Assembly: GCA_001600455.1 (NCBI GenBank)
Contig: BCKC01000005.1
Span: 2,108,001-2,172,000 of the forward strand
DNA length: 64,000 nucleotides
Source: Endocalyx cinctus
Lineage: Eukaryota > Ascomycota > Sordariomycetes > Amphisphaeriales > Apiosporaceae
Direction: 5' to 3'
The translations under genes were made by a program, and so were the position numbers. Below are positions 44,904 to 56,468 of the stretch, piece by piece; within the stretch, counting starts at the first letter, position 1, and each line of letters begins with the position of its first letter. The notes beneath the pieces were generated by a model. It was not told where the DNA came from and made no database searches. It saw only the letters and a program-made list of their open reading frames with translations.

Positions 44904-47408
44904 ATGGCTAATAGTGAGTCTCCCCGACTTTCTGCATTGCGAATCCTGTAATAACTGACCGTAATTACCTTAGATCGGGAGGAGCGTATGCAACAGCGCA
45001 TGCGTGGTGCTGGGTATGTCCTGAATCCAGTCTCTCTTGGTTTAATTGACTATATCTGACATTGATACCTGAAATAGACGTCATGAAGTTGCCGACGAGT
45101 CATTTGGATTTATCCTCCCCGGAGCCGAACCCTCATCCGACATACCTCAACCCGAAGCCCCGCCATCATCCACCGCCCGATCAGAGCCGAACACATCCGC
45201 GAAGCGTCGACGATTAAGTCCCCGAACCATCCAGCCAAGCCCGGAGAACCAGAATCAGAACCGATCGAGTAGCAGCTCGCGACCATCGACGAGACGCAGC
45301 GCCTCCCGACCCGACCCATACAATATCTTAGAGCGAGACGACGACGGCGTAGAAAACGTCTCCGCGGCTCGGTACACACGATCCACGCCAACCCCGGCCG
45401 CGGCGAACGAAGACGATGACGAGCTTCAAGAAGGCGAAATCGCCGCCTTGAGCAGCATCCTCTCGGCGTCGGCCGACGTGATCGCCATGCCCCCGCCGCC
45501 GCGACCCGGCTCGAGAGAATCCCTCCCGTCCCCGGCGGGCAGGCTACCGTCCTCGGGCGCGCCGGCCGAAGAAGAAGTCACCGAGAGCCCCGCGACGGCG
45601 CCCGGAAGCGGGCACCGACGACGGATCAGGGCGTCGGCCGACGTCGCGACCCAGAGCGCGAGGCTGCAGAGGGCGGTGATGCGGCAGGAGGAAGACGCGA
45701 GAAACGCGGGCGAGCCGATGACGTCGTCCCCGCTGGCGCGGAAGGCGAGGATGAGCGGAAGCGGGAGCGGGTGGACGCCCGGCGCCGCTGCTCCGTCGGC
45801 GCGGTCGGCGCGGATCGGGAGGAGGGGCGCGGCGGGGACGAGACGGTCGTTAGATGACGAAGGAGAAGGAGAAGTGGAAGAAATCGTGGCCGATTCGTCG
45901 CCGACGAACCCGCAACCGCCGGTGACGAACGAAAGCCCCGCGACGACGTCGACGACGGGCTCGGCGCGGAGTGCGCGGAGTTTCCGCAGACGAAGCACCC
46001 TGAGCGTGGTCATGGACGACGGGGAGGATATACTCTCCACTTCGCCCGAAGCCGCGAGTTCCGGTAGTGCCAGGAAACCGCAGCGGAGGAAGGTGATGAA
46101 GAAGTCTAAGCTAGGCCCGGATATACCCGAAGTGCAAGAACGTCAGAAGGAGGAGGAGAAGGAACCAGACGGGGTTGAGGATCAGGAGCCGCAAGAGGCC
46201 GAGGAGATCGATGCGCGAGAAGCTGCGAAAATAATCGGCCGCAAACGTCCAAGACCCCGCGAAGATAGCCCGCTGGGAAGAGAAGAGTCGCCAGAACTAC
46301 ACGCGGAACCGACGGTATCGATAGCACCGGAAGTCGCCGAACCGGCGACCAAGAAAAGTCGCAAACGTGCGTCGCCGCGAGAGAGTCCGGCGAGGCAATC
46401 ACAACCTAAAATCCGCAAACCACAAAACAACAACAATAATAGTAATAAAGAAAAGAAAAGATCATCTACTAGTAATATACGGAGGAGGCGCAGCGGCAGC
46501 GGCGACGGCGAAGACGGCGGCGAAGCCTTCCCGATTGCGGTCCAGCGGTACACGAAGCCGGTACGGCGGAGCGAAGACGACACGGACGAGGATATCCTGG
46601 CGGCCGACATCCCGTTTGCGAACCGCGGCGGCGTCAACATAATCGACGTCTTGTCGCAGATGTGCGACGAGGTCATCGATTCCCAGCTGGAGAAGTTGCA
46701 CGGGGCCGCCGTTAACGCGCAGGATTCCGGTTCCAAGAAGGAGTACAGGACGAAGCTGAGAGCTGTGGAAGCATTCCAGGAGGAATTACGAACGCGATTA
46801 CTCGAACATGTGAGTTCTGATTATTTTTATTTTATTTTATCGTGAAATATCATTGATTTTATTTTTAAGCTAACAAGTTCTGTCGTAGACTATTGCCCTA
46901 GATACGATACATGCGCTTAAGAAGCGGGTGCGCTCGGTCCAGAGAGAGAGATTGGCACTCCGGTCAGATATTCTACGCATCCGGACGGAGAGAGAACAAG
47001 TCGCGCTCAAGATGGACGCGGTCAGAACCCGACACGAGGCGGCAAACAAGGAGACACTGGTACGTATAACTTTTAATTTTTTTTTCTTCTCTCACCCACG
47101 CCTCACGTAACAAGATAGAAAAAAAGAGCGCATCTTTCGAATCATGACTAATTTTCGAAATTTCATTGCAGCATCAATTAGAACTTTCGACTACGATGGA
47201 AGACATCGAGCTAGCGATCGAAAACGGAAAGTCAGCCCCGAAACTGGGTCCGAAGGAGGAGAAAGCGGCCGAACTGGCTAATTTAGAGCTCCTAATTTCC
47301 CGAGTAGCCGGCCAGGTCGCTGACGGCGGAGGTCATCTAAAACAGATCAAAGATTTCAACGCCTTCCTCGAGCGCACAGCTGTTGCTCTGGAAGGTAGTA
47401 GGGGATAA
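44904..47408 (+). CDS. AME1: Inner kinetochore protein Ame1/CENP-U-like
   Basis: Subunit of the COMA/CCAN inner kinetochore. The exons are 44904-44913, 44974-45013, 45078-46809, 46889-47059 and 47172-47408, giving 729 residues; the first exon is only 10 nt. Spliced, the N-terminus reads MANNREERMQQRMRGAG, the arginine-rich motif by which Ame1 docks on the Mtw1/Mis12 complex. A disordered Ser/Pro/Arg-rich middle of about 540 residues follows. The C-terminal module is helical: GGVNIIDVLSQMCDEVID, YRTKLRAVEAFQEELRTRLLEH, TIALDTIHALKKRVR, SDILRIRTEREQVALKMDAV. It reads as a coiled coil, the expected dimerisation surface with Okp1/CENP-Q. The middle region is unusually GC-rich. The family call rests on both ends of the protein, and the length is greater than in yeasts because of the linker. 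Confidence 0.85.
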
Positions 47409-49144
47409 GGATAGATAAAACAAACAGAGAATTAGATCGGGCAGTGTAATACGGATCGTCACTCTTGAGAAAGTTGTTTTCATTGAGAAGTGACGTCATG
47501 GGACATGTCAAATTATGTATTTTATGGTTAATGAATGAAATAGAAAAAGACTATGACGTTTGATGATTATCATCTACATACCTGCGTTATCAAAAGTACT
47601 TTAGAGTACTCTGTACAGAGTAAATAAAGCAAGATCATCGTAGGGCTGGTTCAACGCCCCATTTTTAATTATCCAGATTCCACCGCAGAAGAAAATAGCG
47701 AGAGAGAAAATGAGAAAATGAGGAAGTAAAAGTCGTGGGCTGGTACGTGAGTTGGCCCCCCAAGCGATGCCGAGAGATTTAATATGAAACCGGTCTCCGT
47801 ACTTTTGTCGTTAAAGTACCGTATACCAACCAACACGACAGTTCGCCCGTAAGCGCCACTCCACGAACGGAGGCTGTGCGCTGTCGACTTATTTAGTGTT
47901 AAGTAATTTGTCCCGCCTCTTTCTTTCTTTCCTTTTTTTTTTTTTTTTTTTTTGTAATCAAGTCACTTGGTGATCGAATCATTTGTTCGTCTATGGATTT
48001 TTCTTTTAATTCTCTTCGTCCTTTCGAGTAAGCATTGTAGTTGTTCGTGTTACATACGAGATATACATCCGCTTCCCCCCTGTGTTTTCTGTGCCGCAAT
48101 TTGCGATTCTTGGCGAAGGCCTAACTAGATTATCATGATTTATGCTTTGACTTTCTCGACTTTCTCTCTTTGCATCTAATCTCTCTCTCTCTCTCTTTCT
48201 CTGTCGGTACCGATCTCTGTAAATAGTAGCGGTAAGTGTGTACTTGTACATATAAGCGGAAGAGATTTTATAATATATTTTAGTCTTTTATTGTCTCTCC
48301 ACATTTCATCCGAGCGCTGGGCTGATTATCCATAATGTATAAAGTATGGTACATTTTATCACCGGAATGATTGTCTATATCTGGCTAGGGTAGCCCTAGA
48401 GCCAGTGTTTTTTTTTTGTTGTTATTAATATCATCACGAACCACAAAAACTTGGCCTTCCCATAGTGAACCCCTGCCTTATAGAGAGGTTGGTTTAGGTT
48501 CTAAGACAGTTTAATGTGCTAGGCCTTAATTTAGTTATTGATCGAAGGTTATTACCGTTGCATTCTCAATAGCAGATGATCGATCTAGAAAGGTTATCGA
48601 TGTTAAAAGTATCTACTCTAGTAGTGTATATACTCTTCACGCTAGTATACCAAGATGTGTTTTTTTATAGAATCCTTTCATTTTACCTACTGTTGAATTA
48701 TGGGACTCAGGGTAGCATTGCTAGTGAATAACATCTTTCAGCTTAAAAAGTTATATGTATGTATGATAGTGTACTGCATCTTAACCGGGGCAAACCGAGT
48801 ATTCAAAGTGTAGAGAGTACTGCCTAGTTTCTTGGCGACAGCAATCTTCGAGGCGAAGTTTTCACCTGCTGGCCTAATAATGTCGCCAAAATTCCCCCCT
48901 CGAGCGGCGCAGCGAAATTTGACAAGAAACCTGCCCATGCCGTCTACCGAGTCACTGTCCCGTCGCAAGATTGTCGTGTTATATATTTGAAGTCGGTTTC
49001 CGGCCTGTTCTACGTTATTTCCTTTCCCTCTTTCATCATCCAATCATAATATCAACAACAAAGTATCGGAGTTTTTATAGATACTGAGTCTCCTTACAAT
49101 CATATCATTCAAGGAAGAAATTGAGACTATAAGCCTTAATCAAA
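47409..49144. other. Spacer between AME1 and the MARVEL-like gene
   Basis: 1.7 kb of AT-rich DNA with a T run of about 22 bases near 47933 and a CT-dinucleotide run at about 48178-48198. No supported gene. Confidence 0.55.
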
Positions 49145-50007
49145 ATGGCCAAGAACAACTACCCGTACAAGAAAGGTGTCAATGTCCCCGCTTGGGTGCT
49201 GCAGTTTATCGTCTGTATCATTATTATCGGCGCCTCAGCCTTCGCGTTGGTGGTTGTAAACAACAGTAACGATAACCTTCTCGGCGATTATGATCAATAT
49301 TCCGACCTCCTCATGTACGCGATCTCCTCGGCCCCCCTCTTCTGCTGTGTCTTTGACGCGTAAATACTTTTCAAGAAGAGTTATAAATTGAGCTAACCCT
49401 TCTGTTTCTTTATAGTGCCGGCGCCGGTCTTCAAATCGGTCTCGCGTCTTTAACCATCGTTTTCGACATCGTCGAGATCATCTTGATCGCTAAGAAGCGC
49501 ATGCCGCCCGCTTTGTACCTCAGCTTCGCCTGTATTAAGACGCTGATCTGGGGCGTCCTCTGGATCCTCAACTTGATCTCACTATCCATCCTGTCCATCA
49601 TTTTGACGGGACTTCTCCTGTAAGTCTTTTTTTTAATACCTCCCACCGATCATCTATTAGATAAGTGAAATCAGTGACTAACGATTTCTGTGACAATCAA
49701 CAGCGCCACCTCCCTTACCCAGCTCATCTACGGAGCCAAGCTCGTGCACCGGATGCGCAAGGGCACCCTCACCGGCGGCAACTACGCGCCCGCGCACAAC
49801 CCATCCGCCTCCAACCCGGTCCACAACGTCGAGTCGGGCTACGGCAACTACGAGCTCCCGACCAGCGGCTCCGCTGCTGGGTATTACGGTCCCCAGACCG
49901 GCACTACCGAGTACAAGCCGCAGACGACCTCGCCTTCGCCCCAGTATTCGCCCTACAACCCCCCTGCCGCGCAGCATACCTCGTACGAGCTTGACAACCG
50001 ACGCTAA
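49145..50007 (+). CDS. MARVEL-like four-helix membrane protein
   Basis: The exons are 49145-49359, 49416-49619 and 49704-50007 (introns 56 and 84 bp), giving 240 residues. The chain begins with a short basic cytosolic end (MAKNNYPYKKGVNVPAW), then a first helix (LQFIVCIIIIGASAFALVVV). Three further hydrophobic segments lie around residues 55-135 (AISSAPLFCCVFDAAGAG, SLTIVFDIVEIILIA, LWILNLISLSILSIILTG), and a soluble Tyr/Pro/Ser-rich tail of about 85 residues follows (GYYGPQ, SPQYSPYNPP). Four helices, this size and a Tyr-rich tail match the fungal MARVEL-domain membrane proteins that organise lateral membrane domains. A precise subfamily cannot be named. The splice sites are clean and restore frame. 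Confidence 0.8.
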
Positions 50008-53000
50008 GCTGCCTCGTCCTGGGCGCATGTGGTGCTGTGTCTTGGGAGAGTGAGATATGAATGACGATCGTTGATTGGATTCTTGCGTAATTAATTCATT
50101 TGGAGATCATTCATTAAAGAAAGAATAAGAAAAAATGCAATGCGAATAATGTGGCATTGGAAGAGTCAGGTGATCTAGCTAGTATGTATATGCTTGGCTG
50201 GAGATATTGTACGAAGGCGTGATACCCCCGGTAATATATGGACGGATATTTTTTGGGCAATGGAACACATAGCGAGAACACCATGAATTTATTTAATAAC
50301 AATTCAAGAAACAAATTTCAAACATCTTGCTTATGCTGTTCTTGGACTACCAGTCCCACTCGGGTTCCTGGCATTAGTCAGACAAATGTTGACATACCTT
50401 CCCCATTTCCAGATACCTGATCTTACAGATCTCATGATGCAGAGTCAGCAGATAAGATGAAGGATTCAGCAATAGCGAGTATTTTAGAGCGTGGTCATCC
50501 ATTAGTAGCAAGTTTCCTGCTCTAGATGAGGGCCGCGTCTAGAGCATTTGTTTCGTGCTGCGTGAGTCCTTATAAGGCACTCTTTTTTGGTTGAGACTTC
50601 AGGTGGTAAAGTTGTTATGAAATGTGCGGGATGTCGTATTGAGGCTGACTCACCGACGTAACACCTAATTCTTGTACCACACGAGCCTGCCAATTCGTTC
50701 GCCAACGGACACGATCTACCCGGGCATATCCATGGATGATGGGCCATAATCCAGGTGTAATGACCGTCGAGAAGGAGTCGTGATGCTGGAACAGTTTACC
50801 AAGCTGGATGTCGCGTGGACCACAATGTTCTGCGACTAGTTGGTTGGGACGTTGCACTCGTGTGTAATCATACGACAAGTAGCTGTGCATTCATCTGTGA
50901 ATAAACGGTAATCACCACGACGGGCCTGACGAAAAGACCCGTTGGCAAAGCAGCGCTGAGTATGTACCGAGTATTCTCATTGTTATTTTTATCTCTCCAA
51001 CTTCATTGATTCACCGGGGGCTAGTCGAGCGAGAGATGTCGAGGTCGTCTACTCCACACATTTATTTCCATTACTTCTCAGAATGGATCCAAGTGGCTAG
51101 ACGTCAAAAGAATATGACACGAAAGGTTCTCCTTGTCCCGCAACTAAATAGTTCTGATAAAGGCTAGGCGGTTGGAACGTCTCTGACAGAAGGTATTAGG
51201 CAAGCAATTTTCTAGCTTCGAGCTCCGCGAAATAGCTTTGAACGTTGGCGCTTTCCCACCGGCCTAGTGGTTCTTTCTAGATGGGTATTAGGGTACGTAG
51301 ATCATATTATGCTGCCGTCCATTAGATTCATCTGGTCACTGTCCAGAAAGACGCCGGGGAGACCAGTTAGCGCCATTACTAGGAATCGAACCTAGTAATA
51401 CACTTTATCAATCAGCATTCGATACATCGCGCCTGCTTATCTCGGTGGAAAATTCAATATATCGTGTAGTGGGTAAACATGACGTCAAAGCAAGGCCCCA
51501 AATACCTCAGGGACGATCTGATACTCTTCTGGCGCCGGAATTTCCTGCTCACTTCAAAACTTAAGACTTGAGACCTCAAGCTCGAAGAAAGAGCGGTAAG
51601 ACGATGGCAAGCAACATCGAAGAAGGGAATGGCAAACCTATGGGAAATATCCTTCTCAGCTCTGTTTGGTAAATTATGTTGCCGTATTCTCCGGCGCATT
51701 CGGCTTTGGTTGCCGAACTGCTGAGATGGAAGAAATCATCTAGGGTTAGAAATTGCGAGATACGTTAGTTAAGTAGGACGATTAAGGGAAGCAAGAGATG
51801 TGTTATGTTTCCCAACGGGACCTCGGACAGTGAGAATTAAGAATCGTTCGTAAGCTGTATTTTCGCAGCTATCTTTCCTGGTAATTTTTACACCTAATAA
51901 GATGACGACTCTACCCACTCAGCCACCCTAGAACCAGAAGATCTTCACGATGTGGGGGGTTTTATGTAACCTGCATACCAACGGTTCCTGACGGGGCCGG
52001 TTGACAGCAACGTGTTAAAGCTCCTTTAATCATTACGCCGGCGAAATGCCGATATTTTTGTGGTAGATATTCTGAATGTGTGGATGCTTCTGATTGAAAT
52101 CTAAGAGTATTGCGGGTTTCGGCATTTCTACTTTCATACGACATTACTGACAATAACTGGAGAGCTCGGGGCTCGGCAGTTAGCTAACCTAAAGCTTGAA
52201 TTGATGATACAATCTCTTATTGCATACATATACATGTATATAATAAGGTATGTAGATATCCAGACCAAGGTCATTTATTGGAGATACAATATGGTATCTT
52301 ATCATATGTCCGGTTACAATTTAATGACCACGTCTTAAATCTCACGGCATCTTGTTTTCTGAATATCTTAAAACCCCTCATCATATCAATTATTCTGATA
52401 AAAACTAGTCAATCAAAGGTTTATTATTTTAATAAACAACCATCGCTAAATACGTGTACATATACTGTAAAACAACGGGGGAATGAAACATTAAGAATGA
52501 ATCACCCTCTGGAGATTGCATGATTTAAGAATATGAGAATACGTATGTACTTAAAGTATACATATATTAGACCCAGAAAGGTTTATTAAAAAGGGAAGAG
52601 AAAAAACGACGACGACAGCAATAATAATAACCTAGAAGCCGCTAACCGACCAACTCGTCCCATCACGGCGACTCCGCAGGGATACATGCATGCACTAGAC
52701 CATCGTCTAACCCATTTATGTAAATGCTTGTTTCATGCCAACGTTCCCATAGATACCACGTGAAGCTAGCAACAAATAAGATGTACGGAGTTTCGATGGC
52801 CGCATGGAATACGATTGGTACGTTCTACTTAATAAAAGCACTGACTAGGTTAAAAAAGTGATATTGGATAGGTATGTATGCATGTATATGTAGAGCTTAG
52901 GTATGCAGCGGGCGCAGTAATTAGGATTAAAGGATACTCCATTCGTGATAACACGTACAGCAACAATTGACGTGCTATCCGATGTACTTATTAGGTACTT

Positions 53001-53775
53001 AGATACTTAGTATCTACCTAAATTTTTAGGTACTCATGCCGCTGAATTCCTTAGTAGTCACTTATTATTGGCCGCTTACCTTTCCCACGTCGATATTTCA
53101 AGCTTTTACGACTTGCATAGCCCAGGCATACCCTACACTACATATCCATGGATACAGTTACGGTACAGTACATGCGTTATTGGTTTCATTGGGTGGATCC
53201 GCCGTTTCGTTCGAATTCATTCACAGACGAAGAGATTCACTAAAACCATGTCCAGCTGAAGATGCGAGTTGGTCATGCTTTGTCCACGCAAGCAGAATGT
53301 GCATAGAAATCGCACTCCCTGACTTGACTTCTGCTTAATCGACTAATGTTAATTTAGGCTGGATCCTTATGATCTGGTAGGGTAAGCCATAGGCAAACTT
53401 CGTGTAGGTATGGTATACTATATCCTTTGTCCCTGACACCTGGTTAGAGTAGTACTGTATGTACTACCAATCACCCCCGCTATCTTAAGGGTCCAATCCA
53501 ACGAGCATAGGCGGTCAGTGAATCAATACCTAGAGAAGATGTGGAAAGGGTAGTCCTTTACCGCCCATCATAATTAAAAACAAGCAATTATAACCCCCCT
53601 TCCCCCCATCTCGAACCGTACCTCGCTGGTTTCTTATTTCTTCCTCTTCCTCTCTCCATCATTCTTTTACATAGACCAATTCACCAACTTGACTGTCTTT
53701 CACTCACTCGACATATACACTCTACCTATTCCAAAAAAAAAAAAAAATAAATAAACAACTCAACTTCAAATCAAA
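50008..53775. other. 3.8-kb gene-free region
   Basis: No supported gene. A perfect hairpin resembling a tRNA T-arm lies at 51375-51399, but the rest of a tRNA is not found. The open frame at 53036-53338 has no recognisable domain. The last 200 bases, CT-rich then A-rich, are the probable promoter and leader of the next gene. Confidence 0.55.
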
Positions 53776-54055
53776 ATGCCTGCCCCTATGGAACCCCAGC
53801 AGCAAGCTCCTATGGAGGTTGCCAACGAGTCGGCCGGTGTCGTCACTCAGCAACCCGTGAGTCTTTTTATTTTTCTGCATCCCTTCATTCCTCGAGAAAG
53901 AAGGGTATTATCTGAAAGAAGTCTTAAAACGCTGACATTCAATCGTTTAATTATAGTCTTCCGAGCCCCAGCCCGAGATGAACCTCCGTGGTGGTGAGGA
54001 GGCCGGTTGCGAGATCTGCTGCGGTCTCTGCGCTTGCGAGGAGGGCTGCTGTTAA
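53776..54055 (+). CDS. Small cysteine-rich protein, 59 residues
   Basis: The exons are 53776-53856 and 53957-54055 with a 100-bp intron. The product starts MPAPMEPQQQAPMEV, contains MNLRGGEEAG and ends in a cluster of seven cysteines among 16 residues (GCEICCGLCACEEGCC). No signal peptide is present and the Cys cluster is not strongly hydrophobic. The layout (disordered Gln/Pro-rich start, MNLRGG, Cys cluster at the very C-terminus) resembles the small cysteine-rich or CYSTM-type proteins of fungi. These often associate with membranes, possibly through palmitoylation, and respond to stress. The A-rich Kozak context (TCAAAATGCC) and CT-rich leader suggest strong expression. Function is inferred from resemblance only. 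Confidence 0.75.
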
Positions 54056-55313
54056 ATTCGATAAGGCGAAGACCTAACGTCCGCTCACGTTCAATGACCG
54101 TTACAAATCCCGCTCTTGCCTCGCCTTAACCACTCGCTTCCCGTCAATTCGAGAAATTTAGAAGTGAAGGCTCCAAACTAAGCCGTCTTTCGCAATCCTT
54201 GGGTTAAATTTGTTCATCACCGAAACAGAGATGTGGATTCGGGTGGTAGTTATTTGGTTAGGCCGGAGATAAATGAGGAAGCGGACAACAACATTCACAA
54301 GTCTTTGTTTCTTTCGAAGCCATTGCTGTTCAGTTATATAGATCACGAGTTTCATGTCTTAAACAAACAATCAATAAATCCTTTTACGGAGAGAATATGT
54401 AATATGTCGCCGAAGACGCGAAAGCTTGGCATTGCGTAGATCAATTTCGTCATACCTCGTAATACGTGTTCTTTAGTCTTGTTACGCGGACGTGATTTTG
54501 ACTTCTTTGGGACGCCGGTTGAATGCGTGAATTATCTCGCGGACCAACAACGAAAGTTGAAAAGACGCAAAAACCATGAATCGAGACATGAAGTCGCATC
54601 GATGATAAGTTAAGCATTCGCCGCATGTCTTGGCGACACCTTGGCAACCTCCATCCCTTCCCTGCCGGCGTCGTGACGATCCTCCTAGTTGAGCCCGTAA
54701 GTCTGGGCAGGCCACATTCGGTGGGCGGCAGGGCGGGTCGTACTTATATATTTATATACACATTTGTCTCAGCTTTATTATACGGTATTCTTTTTTCTTT
54801 TCTTATTCGAGGACTGGGCTGCGCAGCCATTTTGGCTTCTAGAATAATCAATCCTCATTTCATCTTCAGCTCGAAGGTTTCCCCATTTTCGAGCCAAGAG
54901 AAATAGAGTAGTAAGATGCCCACTCTCGGATATTGTGGATCAAATCTGTTACACCGCGAGTATTTTTGCGCCCACTATGTATCTATGTATGCCATATTCA
55001 AGAAATGAAGAAGTTGGAGTTTTGCTGAGTTGGTTTATCTATAGCGAAGTAATCATGTACCATTACTAGATTTCATTGTCTTCTATTTCCTGAATGATCA
55101 TAAAGTGTACATTTCGTCGACTCTCTTTTTTTTCTCTCTCTCTACATCAATGAAAGCTTTTTAGCCTGCCCTATTTGAATCCATAGTCGCCACCATCTTG
55201 TAAAATACATAGGACACGAAAAAAAAAAAAGTTTCATCTCCTAAAGGCTCTCAGTCGACCAAAAAGATTGGTCTGCGTGAGTAGTATGCTGATCCTCTAA
55301 CAGTTACCAGTAA
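54056..55313. other. Convergent spacer after the Cys-rich gene
   Basis: 1.26 kb of mostly AT-rich DNA that includes the 3' untranslated regions of two converging genes. The open frame at 54625-54906 has no protein-like features beyond hydrophobicity. Confidence 0.55.
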
Positions 55314-56468
55314 TCACTTCGTAGCGTTAGAATTTGAAGAATTGCCGCTGTCATTACTGCGAAACACGCTCGTGACCCTATCCCACATAGTCTCATCGCC
55401 CGCCTCCTTCCGTATCCGCCGTTCCTCCTCCTGCTGCTTCCAGAGGTCCTGGACCTTCCCGGCGACCTCGGTCTGGACCCGGATCTCGGCCCTGACCGCC
55501 GCCTCTTCCGCGGGGCGGTCTGCCTCGTCGACCTTATCCAGCCTCTTCTGCAGCTCCTCAAGTTGTCGGGGCGTCAAATCTTCCTCCTCTTGCTGTCCCG
55601 GCGCCGCCGCCGCCGCCTTTATGTGGTTGACCGCGCCCAACATCGGCTGTCTCGGTATCACGGGTGCGAACTTGGGCATCGGCCGGCCTTCGGCCTTCGC
55701 CGCGTCGATCTCGGCTTCTTGCGCTATTAACCGCTGGTATAATGCGTCGGCGTGCAACTGGATCTCCTCCTCGACTTCGGGGGAGCGGTCGTACGTCGAT
55801 AGGTACCCGAGGGCTTTTAATAATCTCTGTAGTTTACGGTAAACCGTTTCGCATCAGCCTCTTTTCTCTCTCTCTCTATCTCTTCCTCTCAACTATTCCA
55901 CCCTCGTCTAGTTTAGATTCCTCTCTTTCTTATATGGTTTACTCACCGTCTGCGTCATGTAACATTTCTCAAATTTGCGAATCTGCGTCCGGCAGAGCGT
56001 CATCCGCTCCGTCATGTCGGGGCTAGTCATACACTCCTTCCAGCTCAGCTGCTCGAGCGCGCAATTCTCGAGCGCAGCCTTTCCGATCTGCGCCTTTCTC
56101 GCCTTGTATCCGTCCAGGACGTCCATCAGCTTCTCGTGATCGCTCTTCGTCTCGGCCTCGATCTGGGCGAGCGGCCTATACGTCTTCCACAGGTGCGCGT
56201 ACCGGCCATCCTGAAACTGGCTCTCCTTCGGCACGATCGGCTCTTGGTCTACCGCTTCCGACGACGCGGTGGTTTCGGCTGGTTTATTATACGTTATCGG
56301 CGGGTTCGGCTTCGGGGCGTGGGCTTGCTGCTGCTGTTTCTGCTGCCCTTGCAGGTCGTACTTGACCGGAGATTCTTTCTCGAGAAATTCCCGGAGCTTG
56401 GGGTCGAGCTTTCGGAGCGGGTCGTCGGCCGTCGAGCTCGACGGCCATAAACTATCCCACCAGCCCAT
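55314..56468 (-). CDS. Large twin-CX9C (CHCH-type) protein
   Basis: The exons on the minus strand are 56468-55947 and 55826-55314 (120-bp intron), giving 344 residues. The centre carries a twin CX9C signature, C136-x9-C146 and C159-x9-C169 (CALEQLSWKEC and CRTQIRKFEKC), the mark of proteins oxidised by Mia40 in the mitochondrial intermembrane space. Most such proteins are about 70-150 residues. This one adds an N-terminal part with LDPKLREFLEKESPVKYD and QDGRYAHLWKTYRPL, and a C-terminal helical part rich in Glu, Gln and Arg (RLLKALGYLSTYDR, LTPRQLEELQKRLDKVDE). The intron falls directly after the second Cys pair. I do not know a named homologue. Mitochondrial localisation is an inference from the Cys pattern. 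Confidence 0.8.

Noticed and set aside
53036..53338. 100-codon open frame containing GYSYG, similar to a hydrolase nucleophile elbow
   Set aside because: No other alpha/beta hydrolase motif, no intron signals, and AT-rich non-coding composition around it; the pentapeptide is likely chance.
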